Shown here: in pieces, positions 1-9,760 of the stretch
Numbering within the stretch: the stretch's first letter is position 1
Layout of the letters: the number at the start of each line of letters is the position of its first letter
Assembly: GCA_950295325.1 (NCBI GenBank)
Contig: OX485808.1
Coordinates: 18,002,527 to 18,062,526, forward strand
Source of the DNA: Polytrichum commune
Taxonomy: Eukaryota > Streptophyta > Polytrichopsida > Polytrichales > Polytrichaceae
Direction: 5' to 3'
Length of the DNA: 60,000 bases
The notes under the pieces: model-generated
Told to the model about the DNA's origin: nothing
The model's database searches: none
The model's input: only the letters and a program-made list of their open reading frames with translations
Program-made: the position numbers and the translations under genes

Positions 1-521
1 CTGGCCAATGGGTCGATTCTTCACATTCAACGTCGACTGCTTCAAATGTGAAAAATCTCCAAACAAGTGGGTAGTGAGGTCTCGGGAGACCGGGGGTGTG
101 AAGTGGCAGTTGAATAACCTCTACAACAACGTCAAGTGGGATATGCAAACAGTTTGCGTGATGCCAAAGGGCTTCACTACCCGTCCCACAGAGAGGGATT
201 GGCCACGAATCCTCAACCGAGATTTCTGGATCATCGACGGACAGCACAACTTGGAGGCTGCGAAGATCGTTCTAAATGATGACGCCTTCCAACATGAGCT
301 GAAGGGCGACTTGCGCTATTGGAAGTTGTTTCTGGTGTGGTCAGACGACTGGGAGAAGCTCCGCAAAATATCAACGTATTTGAATAGCGGAAACAAGACA
401 AAAGCTTTTGAGGAGTCTTGGGTTGCGAATATTGTTGCTGCAAGAGACGTCTGGGTGGCATACGGTAGCCCCCCTAAGGAGAGGGAGAACGCCAAGAAAC
501 CTTTTCCACAGTGGAAGGTAA

Positions 522-597
522 GTTTACGAACATGCGTTCGTAAACATCAGCTCAATATTTTCTTTTCTTGTTTGCATTTTACGAACGTGCGTTTGTA
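522..597. repeat. Two ACGAAC-N4-GTTCGT palindromes in intron 1
   Basis: The first copy (core 526-541, centre ATGC) has 10-bp arms, GTTTACGAAC and its complement, spanning 522-545. It starts four bases after the splice donor at 518. The second (core 581-596, centre GTGC) has one arm mismatch (GTTTGT). Confidence 0.9.
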
Positions 598-1981
598 TTT
601 TACTCTTGACTGACATCCATTTTAATATGCAGGCGTTCTGCGACGCTATGGTGGACAAATTCTCCTCCATCGACATGAAGTCTACTTCAACCAAGTCAGT
701 GCTGGAGTTGAAAGGTGAGCTGAGGCTCATATGTTGTACAACAGACACCTGGGATTTATGGACCCAGTTTTTTGACACTCACACTTCGGGAGATTTAACC
801 AACCCCGACACGGAGGAGAAGTACAATGCAGTTGAGAACTTCAAGTGCCCCCCGTTGCTGAGGGAGTTCTTCAGACCCCTCCAAGGGTTGACAAAATCGG
901 AGTTGAAGCGGTGCGCCGTGCACGCTCTAATGAAAACAGAGGGAAGGAAACTTCCCTATCCAAAAATATTTTTGAAGAGACCCAAGCACAAGCCCGGGAC
1001 GTACTCCATCAAGGAGTGGTGCGAGCATCGAAAGCTGAAGACAGCAGCAATGAGGGAATTGAGCGCACTGGCACCTCAATACCAAATCTTCGACGTCGAC
1101 GGCGATGTGAAGTGGAATCACTGGAAGGTGTTCAAGCAAGCCTATAATATTAGAGGCCCCTCAATGCGAAGTCTGGTCAGGGAGCACGCCGCATCTTTGA
1201 AACTGAAGGGCAACAAACGGACTAAGAAGTCCGAGACGGATGCCCAGGAGGTGGGCCTTTATAAAAAAAAATTTGGAGAGGAAGAGGACCGCAACATTCG
1301 AAGGAGTGGCGAGGTTTTGCACTGTCACCACCGGCTTGGAGAGGACCACATTCTCTAAGTGGGACGGTAGCTTCACCAGGGCGGATGTTAGGGAGGATCG
1401 GCGGGGATGCCCATTTGCCCTGATCGATTTCAGGAGCATCCCGGGTGCGTCGAGCCGCGGGACAAAGGACCTGCCATTCTACAACCCATTCATGGCCAAG
1501 TTCATGGAGTACAAATCTCCGGCCATGAGGGAGCCCCATGTTTGGCTATGGATTGTCGAGCACGAGAGGATGTCGGAAATCCTGGAACTGTACGAGAAGA
1601 CCATCAAGTTCGAGTACAGTATTTACCACAGCACCTATGTTCCCGCCAAGACAAAAGGGATCGTTGTAATCAACAAGGCCACGGGAAACAAGCAGGTGGG
1701 AGCAGTCAGCCTGGTCTTCATGACCTTCAACCAGCTAAGGGATGGGAGGGTCCCTATCAAGGCTAGCAATGTATTCAAGAAGATATACAACATCCCGCAC
1801 CCACCTCCCAAGGATCTATTCCAGGAGACATTATTTACTGTCATTCCCGCGGTTGAACTCATGATGGAATTCTACATATCAATTCTCCAGAGTTTGACAA
1901 CCCATGGAGAGACGGTGTACAGCGTATACGAGGGCAGCAAGTTCTTGTACGCGGCCATGGTAAGCCCACTCTCATTTGTTT

Positions 1982-2151
1982 ACGAACGTTCGTTCGTAAT
2001 GTTCATTGGTTTATTAGTCTTAGTAATACTAGATATCCTACTAAGCTTGACATTTACGAACGCACGTTCGTAAAGACCAATGTGTGCACCTGAAATAATA
2101 GGTTAGACATGAAGTCATTGGAATTGCTGACTTTTACGAACGCACGTTCGT
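1982..2151. repeat. Three ACGAAC-N4-GTTCGT palindromes in intron 2
   Basis: Cores lie at 1982-1997 (centre GTTC), 2056-2071 (centre GCAC) and 2136-2151 (centre GCAC). All are flanked by T-rich left and A- or T-rich right ends (TTTACGAAC ... GTTCGTA). Three copies in a 223-bp intron is far above chance for a 12-base specified motif. Confidence 0.9.
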
Positions 2152-3159
2152 ATTTGCTGACATGTTCTAGTGTATTCTGCAGATGCTTGGCTTGGTCGTC
2201 AATTCCTATCTGGACGCAACCGACGAGATGGAGTACAAGCGTCACAGGGCAAAGGCGTCAATGATGGACCTGGGTGACATGAGTGGCCCCAGGATAGACT
2301 TCAGCATGCCATCCGAGGGGGGCACGCCGGTAATTGACACGGATGATGACGAGCCCACCCCCTCAGCTAACCTCGAAGCGATCATCCAGTCGTTGGATGT
2401 CACTCCTCTGCGGTTATTGCCGCCATCAAGACAGCCTTCAGACCCCCAAGGGACTCCTGGGGGCTACACCGGGTCGTCTGTTGGGGCAACCCAAGATGTC
2501 GCCCCCGCAAGAGTATCTGGACTGGATCCCTTCGGCACACCTGGGGGATGCTCGACGTCGGGGTCTCCCAGGACCTCCTCGGTGCCAAAGATGGGGACAC
2601 TCGACCAACGGTCGCGTCCATCCTTGGACCTCTTCAGGAACACGAGGAGGAGGATGAAAAAGACGCCCTACGTGGAGCTGCCGCCGGGGGCAATTATCGA
2701 TGTCTCGGACGAGGACGAGGGGGACATGGACATCATGTCCGAGCTGGGGGTGGACTACGACAAGAACAAGCGGGTGAAGGAGGAATCCCTCACAGTTGCC
2801 GAGCTCACCTCCAAGCTGGAGCAGAAGATGAAGGAGGAAATGGCGGCAGCGCAGGAGGAGAGCGCCAGACAAATGGCGAGGCTGTAGAAGGAGCTCAGGG
2901 ATTCCGCCGCAAAGACAAACGCCATCTTCGAGATGCTGAGAAGCATGCAGAGCCAGTCTGCTCCGGTGCAACAGCCCTATCCCTATCCCCCTCTAGGATA
3001 CCCCTCACAGTCCTCTTCGCCAGGAATGTACCAAGCAGGGCCATCCCACCCCCGAGCGCATCCCACACCGGCTGGAAGTCCTTTGCCACCTGAACTGGCA
3101 ACAACATCAGCGCCTTCGCACGATGCGGTCTCTGTGGCAATAAGAGAGGACGAAGATTT

Positions 3160-3536
3160 ACGAACGCGCGTTCGTGAATCTTCAGGTGCGGCAGTCCTCA
3201 CCCCTCCCCCATCAAGGGTAGGACTGCCCTCAACTGCAAACATGGTAGTTGCTAGGAGGGGCGATGACACTGCGGAACACACTGACATGCTCATTGTGGA
3301 GGACACGCAGGGGAGCCCCAATGACGCGGCATGTATCGCGTGCATGTATGTGGAGAGCCCTGAGCATGGTCAGCGCGCGCGGATGGAGGATGTCCGCATG
3401 GAGACACTCGACCTCGGTGGGGACAAAGACGAAGCGGATCTCATCGAACAGACCCAGGCGTCCCAAGCGGGCCATGCACCAGAGGCCATGGAGGCAGAGG
3501 CAGCTACTCCGATGGAGGTTACGAACGCGCGTTCGT
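3160..3536. repeat. Two perfect palindromes inside the last exon
   Basis: Cores at 3160-3175 and 3521-3536 both read ACGAACGCGCGTTCGT, a perfect 16-bp palindrome. The first is translated as LRTRVRE, the second as VTNARSL. The two insertions are therefore in different frames and both leave the reading frame open. Confidence 0.9.
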
Positions 3537-3626
3537 TAATCGAAGAGGAGGGAACTGCTCGGTCCAGTGCCGCTGCCCTTCCCCCCGATGACGAGGTAAC
3601 TCATCTCTGAGAATACCTCTCATTTT

Positions 3627-3642
3627 ACGAACGCAAGTTCGT
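3627..3642. repeat. ACGAAC-N4-GTTCGT palindrome after the last exon
   Basis: The centre is GCAA, within TTTTACGAAC ... GTTCGTAA. It lies just downstream of a possible splice donor at 3594 (GAG/GTAACT). Confidence 0.88.
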
Positions 3643-3938
3643 AACCAACTAACCCCCCTTCGTTTGTTATTGGCGCTTCATCTCCGGTGGCATCACGAGG
3701 CCCGCGCGAGCCTTTTCTGCGTGACACCCTAGGCCTGCCAGTTTTGTAGGACAATTTTGTAGGACACGGAAATTGTGATAGATTATCACGTGAGACATTT
3801 GTAAAAATTCAACGGATTTAATATATGAGCAGTTTATATTTGCATCGGATTTTCCCAATTTTGTGCATCGTCTATTCAAACCTTGTGTTGTGAATGGTCT
3901 GACGTTTCTATAAACTCTTGCATGCCCCTTCCTCAATC

Positions 3939-4090
3939 ACGAACGATCGTTCGTAAATGTGTGCGACCCCGTGTCCACCTCTTTCACGAACGAGCGTTCG
4001 TATATTGTGCCTGTAATCTCACGAACGAACGAACGTTCGTAAATGACACGCGCCGCCATCCGCAACCCTCATTCACGAACGCGCGTTCGG
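3939..4090. repeat. Cluster of four palindromes upstream of the FCP1-like gene
   Basis: Cores are 3939-3954 (centre GATC), 3986-4001 (GAGC), 4021-4040 (extended left arm, ACGAACGAACGAACGTTCGT) and 4075-4090 (GCGC, last base of the arm G instead of T). Spacing between starts is 35-54 bp. All four are preceded by CAC rather than TTA. The cluster sits in the leader region of the downstream gene, so it could act as an operator-like array, but that is inference. Confidence 0.88.
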
Positions 4091-4222
4091 AAGTGTGCCT
4101 CTGAGCGCATTCGCATTGCACTCTAAACCCTCGCTCCCTCGTCTTTTACCTTAATTTATTTAATGCAATCTTAATTTATTTATTGGATCATATCATTGAA
4201 CTAGTTAAATTGTTAATCACAG

Positions 4223-4990
4223 GACCCCACGAAGTTAAATCGCAACCCGTCGGCGAGTGGGCCTCAGACCCGTCACAAGCCCTTCCTGGTTCTTGACCTT
4301 AACGGGGTGTTGTGTCACACCCAACACATCCCCAAGGTCCCCACCCGTTCCTTCCGCCAACCCGACGAGATGGACTACGACGGCCAGCTCGACACTCTCA
4401 TAAACCGCAAGGCCGTCCGCGCCCGTCCCGGCGTGCGGGACTTCCTTCGAGAGGTGCTCGACCTCTTTCATGTGGTCGTCTGGAGCTCCATGATCATGGA
4501 GAACACGGAGGCCATCGTCGACTTCCTCTTTCGTGGCCTCCCAAGACCATGCCTCGTCCTCGGCCAAGATGCGTGCGACGATCTAGTCGACGAGAAGGGG
4601 TTTCCCGTGCCCAAGTTCGGCAGTCGAGGAGGGGGACAACAGTTCCTCAAGGTCCTCCGGTCCAGGTTGTGGCGAGGCATCCCCATTCTCGAGGGGGTCC
4701 CCCACGGACACTGGCCGACGCCGGAGAACACCCTCCTCGTCGACGACAGCCCAACAAAGAGCGTCCTCAATCCCCCGGGCACCGTCGTCTTCCCCGACAC
4801 TTGGACCGGCGATAGGAAAGATACCTTTTTGGTCGATAGGCTAGCACCTTATCTTAGAATGCTAGTGCTCCACCCCGGGAGCATCCCCGATTTTGTTAGG
4901 TCCAACCCCATCGGCAACGCCGCGCTTAGTCCCCGCGACAATGTATATAAGAGCATCGTGCGGCTCGCAAAAATCAATAAATTGATTTGA
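4223..4990 (+). CDS. FCP1/SCP-like HAD-family protein, 3' exon (5' exon not identified)
   Basis: The frame is open from a good acceptor (TTAATCACAG at 4213-4222) to TGA at 4988-4990, about 255 residues. FLVLDLNGVLCH (about residues 24-35) is the motif-I strand of the NIF/FCP1 phosphatase domain. VVVWSSM follows in the motif-II position, and LLVDDSPTKS fits the C-terminal acidic motif. These enzymes normally use DxDx(T/V) and remove phosphate from protein Ser, for example the RNA polymerase II tail. Here the second catalytic Asp is Asn (DLNGV), so classical phosphatase activity is doubtful. The first exon and start codon are not visible; it may lie near the palindrome cluster at 3.9-4.1 kb. 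Codon use is GC-rich like the gene at 8-3610, suggesting both belong to one unit. Confidence 0.72.
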   Translation, partial: DPTKLNRNPSASGPQTRHKPFLVLDLNGVLCHTQHIPKVPTRSFRQPDEMDYDGQLDTLINRKAVRARPGVRDFLREVLDLFHVVVWSSMIMENTEAIVDFLFRGLPRPCLVLGQDACDDLVDEKGFPVPKFGSRGGGQQFLKVLRSRLWRGIPILEGVPHGHWPTPENTLLVDDSPTKSVLNPPGTVVFPDTWTGDRKDTFLVDRLAPYLRMLVLHPGSIPDFVRSNPIGNAALSPRDNVYKSIVRLAKINKLI

Positions 4991-5197
4991 ATTGCCACCG
5001 TGTATTTGTTTGTTTCCATGTGGATCACATTTCTAATTCCTTTTATGGATGCCTTTTGGTCGTGTTTGTTGTTGTTGTTGTTGTTGTTGACAGTATGCCC
5101 CGCCTTGTGACGCCCCCCTCCTCGATGGCCCTTTCATTCCCCGCTCGGCCCCTCCCTCCCCCTCGCGCGACGCGTCGAACTTCCGAATGCCATCCCT

Positions 5198-5250
5198 GGG
5201 AAAAGCTATTTTGCGAGCGGTGAGCGGTGAGCAGTGAGCGGTGAGTGGTA
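5198..5250 (+). repeat. Left inverted terminus of the 6.3-kb element
   Basis: It contains AAGCTATTTTGCGAGCGG, followed by a local GAGCGGT expansion (5215-5250) that is absent from the right end. Confidence 0.6.
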
Positions 5251-5410
5251 AGTTTTGTAGAATATTGAAATTTTGTGTGGTGAAACATGCCCTATGACCG
5301 CGGTGTAAAGCTAAATATTGAAATATTTATTGACAAAAATAACCTATAACCGTGGTTGAGGAACCTATAACCATGGTTGAGGAACCTATACTATATTTGC
5401 TTGCACATTC

Positions 5411-5930
5411 TCTTATAAGGTTTGTAGGTTGGGAATGGGTCTCGGATGGTTACAGGTTGTCATTTGAGGTGGACTAAGTCCCACTTGGAGAAGGCCTGGG
5501 ATCCGAGGCCTCGTGGCTGTGGTATCATTTCAGATTGGGTATAAGGTTTAATTTGTAGGTTGGGAATGGGTCTCGGATGGTTACAACTTGTCATTTGAGG
5601 TGGACTAAGTCCCACTTGGAGAAGGCCTGGGATCCGAGGCCTCGTGGCTGCGGTATCATTTCAGATTGGGTATAAGGTTTAATTTGTAGGTTGGGAATGG
5701 GTCTCGGATGGTTACAACTTGTCATTTGAGGTGGACTAAGTCCCACTTGGAGAAGGCCTGGGATCCGAGGCCTCGTGGCTGCGGTATCATTTCAGACTGG
5801 GTATAAGGTTTGTAGGTTGGGAATGGGTCTCGGATGGTTACAGGTTGTTATTTGAGGTGGATGAAGTCCCACTGGGAGAAGGCCTCGGACCCGAGGCCTC
5901 ATGGCTTGAGCCCCTACATTCTGATTGTGT
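5411..5930 (+). repeat. 131-bp tandem repeat, about four copies
   Basis: The landmark TTTGTAGGTTGGGAATGGGT starts at 5421, 5552, 5683 and 5809, giving periods of 131, 131 and 126. Copies 2 and 3 are almost identical. Weaker partial copies (GAGGCCTCGGATCCGAGG-like) run on to about 6010. Just before it, 5341-5390 holds a short direct repeat of AACCTATAACCRTGGTTGAG. Confidence 0.9.
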
Positions 5931-6047
5931 TTAAAGGGTGTGGTTTCTGGGTGGGTCTCGTCATTTCAAGTGGATGGGCTACTTTGCAGGAGGCCTCGGA
6001 TCCGAGGTTTGTTGGCCTTGGAGTTTGCTGTCTGATTTGAGGTGAAG

Positions 6048-6123
6048 TTTATGGTTTCAGGTTGAATGTAGGCATGCCATGTTTGGGTTTCATGTTTAGC
6101 TACATTCAACCTGACTCCATAAA
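6048..6123. repeat. Hairpin-forming inverted repeat
   Basis: Arms 6048-6070 and 6101-6123 are near-perfect complements (core CAGGTTGAATGTA / TACATTCAACCTG) with a ~30-base loop. No gene is visible between 5.93 and 6.8 kb apart from this. Confidence 0.75.
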
Positions 6124-6835
6124 TTTGAAATCGAATCATTGGTTTCAATTTGGGTCTCGACATGCCCAATGGCTTAGATTTCATGTTCGGTCTCGGCATG
6201 GCCACTTTGGACAAGGCCTAGGGGTTTTATAATTATGTTTAGAATTTAGTGTCGTTGGTGTACACTTTAGTGAACTTGTAGACCATTGTGTAATATAGGT
6301 GTGCACCTCATATCATTGTTGAACATACTCATGCAGAGATATTAGTAAAGACACTTGAATGCCACGTTTCATGAGGTGACAGTAATGGTTTAGGGTCATT
6401 TATTCAAACCAGCATTTGCCTAAAATCGCAAGCAATCATTGAAAAAGTGTATGAAAACCATAATAGAAGAATAGTGAAAACCCTTAAAGAAACATGAGAA
6501 TGGTATGAACTAATACACCGATTATGGAAGTAAGTGATGAACAATAAAATTATTCGTTAACTCAAACGTTAACAAGAAACCAAGTGGTGTTCGAAAATAT
6601 TTTAAACAATATCCCATAAACTCCGAAAGTAATACACATACAATGAATTCCATGCGGAATGAGTGCATAAAATGAAAAACCAACGGAAGAAAAAACGGTA
6701 TATTAGATAGTACACAAACATACACATGAAGCTATTACATCAAATCCGAATCACTATGATCACCTGATGATGAAGACATTATAGAATCACTAATATTTGA
6801 ATCAGAGGAGGCATGACCATCAGATTCTAAAGCTT

Positions 6836-8204
6836 CTATATCCAAAACTCTAAAACTCTTCCCGGACGATATTTAGATGTAAAAGTCTGATAAAAACCTC
6901 CAGCTAGTTGATTAGCAATATCATTTGCATATGTAAGAAGTTGCCAAGACTTTGGAGGGCTGGGATTGAATTTAGGGTCACAAAAAAAAGGCCGGTGAAT
7001 AGGATAGCTCAATTTATCGCATCTGCAAATGCCAATGGTACCATGTTCATAACTCAACTTTAGAAGAAATGACAGCAAAAAACATAACACTAGTAAGAGA
7101 ATTTTTATGGACCATACTCACTTAGTAAAGCGAGATCTTTTCACAATCCTCTCAACGGGGATATCTTCACCCTCATAATCCTCTAAACTAGTGACACGGT
7201 CTTCAATAGTGACTGCAGAGGCTGCTCTAGAGATAAATCAATGGAGCAAGTAAGGCCTCAAAAATATCAACATCAGCCTCTAATGCCGCAATGTGACGGT
7301 GCACATTGCGGCATGCATGAATGGAAGATCCTACAAATAAAGAAGTTGGAAAAACTTAGTGCAAAAACCACAATAAATTTTCAGAGCAAAAAAATATTAA
7401 CCATTAACCAACTGAAATGGAAGATTACAAAGACATACCGGTCGATGCCGTGCAATCTAGAATAATATCCCATGGGGAGCTACATGCTTCAATTAGCATT
7501 TGCATTAGAAACACGGACTTTTCACGAGGCCCTCGCCATGGTGTGGATCCATTAGTTAGCTAGTCCTCACGAGAGACCAAGTTCTGGAGAATATCATCCC
7601 GTGCAACATCCACCCCGTAAGGATCCAATTCAGGGACATGGCGAAATGAAAACTTCGATGCAGGTGACCCCGGCACGCTCCTGACCGCCAATGAAATAAC
7701 GAACCTCATGGTCTACAATGTACCCGACATAAAAATCAATATTACTTTACAAAGTAAACAACACAACTAACTTAAGGATGAAATTGAAACTGAATGCGGT
7801 GATGAGAAAGAAGGTTGAAGCTTTATCTTACAGTTGATGCTGGATTTATTGGGGATGTAAGATGAAGGCGGTTCATTTCCCACCACTCTTTCCAAATTGC
7901 AAAACCATACGATTTGCAATATCCAAGAATATTGGACTTCGTACTCATGCGAAAAGGGTGAAACAAAATAATTGCCCCATCGTCGTGCAAATGTTCGTCG
8001 GCAAAGTCAATTAGTGGTTGTAACGACTCTTTCGATTCTTGATTCCAAGCGGGAATGGATGATGGTGGGTTTGATATGCCAGGAACAGGAAGACTTTCCG
8101 GTATATCTGCAAGAATCAAGTCCAAACAGGGATGGTCCTCCGGAGAACCCTTGTAGTGCCGGGTTTTGTCTTTTGAGTGATGCACAATCAAAGGAGATTG
8201 TCAC
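6836..8204 (-). pseudogene. Decayed DNA N6/N4-methyltransferase-like gene
   Basis: Minus-strand exons can be followed at about 8191-7832, 7708-7442 and 7326-7107, then about 7023-6836 ending in a stop. The first encodes LILADIPES (motif-IV-like), then DDGAIILFHPF and WWEMNRLHLTSP. The second ends with WRGPREKSVFLMQMLIEA (motif X helix) and DIILDCTASTG (motif-I strand; compare DPFAGSGT). The third continues with a helix and HIAALEADVDIFEALL, the next strand and acidic residue. This order IV-X-I is the beta-class layout of DNA amino-methyltransferases. There is an in-frame TAG at 7560-7562 and a frame change near 7225, so it is broken. The start is missing. DIPE in place of DPPY suggests weak or no catalysis even before decay. 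It probably travelled with the surrounding TIR element. Confidence 0.55.
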
Positions 8205-8465
8205 AATTTGTATATGACAAATGACTTCAATAAAACTAGGTTAAGGGTGAATAGAACAAGCATTCAACTAGTTCCATTCAACGAGGAGTTTAAATCATTT
8301 TGAAGTTTACCTACCTCTACAACAACCACAAGACATGAATCTCCCTGATGATGTGTGACTTCATAAAAAATTTGTAAGCAGTGACTGTCGGACAATAACA
8401 AATTTGAGGACCCTTATCAACAGGATTAAAAGAATCGTCGCTTTATACATTGCCTAGTACTAGAA

Positions 8466-9188
8466 ACACACTCAAATGAAAAAAAAAACCCCAACCCCAC
8501 CCACTAATCTACCACCAGTTCCCCCTCAAAATCAGACTTACAAAACATTCAACCCATATACATGAGCATCCTCACCCCATCCCATATGGTCTCTCGGTAC
8601 CGAGACACCCTCAAATGAGAAAAAAAAAACCCCAACCCACCCACTAATGTACCATCAATTCCCCCTCAAAATGAGACTTAGCAAAAACCATCCCATAAAC
8701 ATGAGCATCCTCACCCCCTCTCAAATGGTGTCTCGGTACCGAGACACCCTCAAATGAGAAAAAAAAAAACCCAACCCACCCACTAATGTACCATCAATTC
8801 CCTTTCAAAATGAGACTTAGCAAAAAATCAACCCATCTACATGAGCATCCTCACCCCCTCTCCTATGGTGTCTCGGTACCGAGACACCCTCAAATGAGAA
8901 AAAAAAAACCCAAACCCACCCACTAATGTACCATCAATTCCCTTTCAAAATGAGACTTAGCAAAAATCAACCCATCTACATGAGCATCCTCACCCCCTCT
9001 CCTATGGTGTCTCGGTACCGAGACACCCTCAAATGAGAAAAGAAAAACCCAAACCCACCCACTAATGTACCATCAATTCCCCCTCAAAATGAGACTTAGC
9101 AAAAACCAACCCATATACATGAGCATCCTCACCCCCTCTCAAATGGTGTCTCTGTACCGAGACACCCTCAAATGAGGAAAAGAAAAAC
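8466..9188 (+). repeat. 139/140-bp tandem repeat, five copies, each with a 20-bp palindrome
   Basis: CTCGGTACCGAG-type landmarks fall at 8593, 8732, 8872, 9011 and 9150. Each unit ends in GTGTCTCGGTACCGAGACAC, perfect in units 2-4. Unit 1 (GGTCTC...) and unit 5 (CTCTGTACC) carry changes. Units begin with TCAAATGAG and an A-run of variable length. Confidence 0.92.
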
Positions 9189-9197
9189 CCCTAATAT

Positions 9198-9760
9198 CTT
9201 CAGACCTTCATAACTTCCACTTAAAATGTCCAAATCTAACAAAATACAACTCTATTGTTATTTAAATTCAACGTAGATGGCAATGCACACCTCACTTGCC
9301 TCATTCAAGCAAGTATTAAAAAAGTTATGCCCCTTCAAACCTTAGATGGCTAAGGTGGACTTCCATCCAGGGAAGTCCACTCCTTAGTTGGTCATAGTGT
9401 TGGTAGGACAACACTACAACCACCCGGAGCACATTGCCAAGTATGCTCCGGGGGGGTCGGTCGGCAAAGCTGCCTCACCCATATAAGCCTCTAGGACTTT
9501 TGGCGGGGCCCCTCCCCCACCGTCAACATCCCTTTTGTCTCTCTACCAAGAGTTGGGGCCAAGTAGACATTTTCCCTTAGCCGCTGGGTCTAGAAGCCTC
9601 CCTGCAGCTTCAGACCTTCATAACTTCCACGTGCAGTCTTTGAATCTAACAACCAACCACTCTATCGTCATCTACGTTTCACGTTGATGCCGATGGACAC
9701 CTCACTTGCCCCATTCGGACAAGTACCAAGGAAGTTATGCCTGTTTAAACCTTTGCAGTC
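9198..9760 (+). repeat. Diverged direct duplication
   Basis: Segments 9198-9340 and 9607-9755 share CTTCAGACCTTCATAACTTC, then a matching block with CACCTCACTTGCC and AAGTTATGCC. The distance is about 408 bp. The intervening and following sequence to 10.14 kb is GC-rich, with no open frame I can assign. Confidence 0.7.

Larger units (their letters stand above)
8..3610 (+). pseudogene. ParB/Srx-like plus DNA-methyltransferase-like split gene, with one frameshift and one stop
   Basis: Exons read 8-517, 633-1959 and 2183-3593 or 3610, with GT-AG introns 518-632 and 1960-2182. The frame is open to the window edge, so the 5' end may be missing. Exon 1 carries FWIIDGQHNLEAAK (about residues 74-87), the pattern of ParB/Srx and DGQHR nucleotide-binding domains. 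Exon 2 has ALIDFRS in a motif-IV-like place. Its end, joined to exon 3, gives YSVYEGSKFLYAAM, then a hydrophobic segment and SYLDATD. This matches the layout of motif X, motif I and the next strand of N6/N4 DNA methyltransferases, but without DPPY or FxGxG, so catalysis is doubtful. Exon 3 ends in proline-rich disorder with a coiled coil near 2790-2940. The frame slips by one base at a nine-A run (1263-1271), and there is a TAG at 2885-2887. These could be decay or sequence errors. ParB-N/methyltransferase fusions are known from phages and bacterial elements. The role here is unknown. Confidence 0.6.

Noticed and set aside
1-4100. Endogenous large DNA virus insertion
   Set aside because: The GC-rich unit with methyltransferase-like and FCP1-like genes brought this to mind, but the genes carry spliceosomal introns and no viral hallmark gene is visible, so a mobile element or host-derived unit fits better.
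4307-4815. Arg/Pro-rich ORF in a second frame of the FCP1-like exon
   Set aside because: A shadow of the GC-rich FCP1-like coding frame, which holds the recognisable motifs.
7972-8217. Plus-strand ORF opposite the methyltransferase-like relic
   Set aside because: Antisense shadow of the minus-strand exon that carries the conserved motifs.
8466-9188. CRISPR-like array
   Set aside because: Units are contiguous 139-140-bp tandem copies with no unique spacers, and the genome is eukaryotic.
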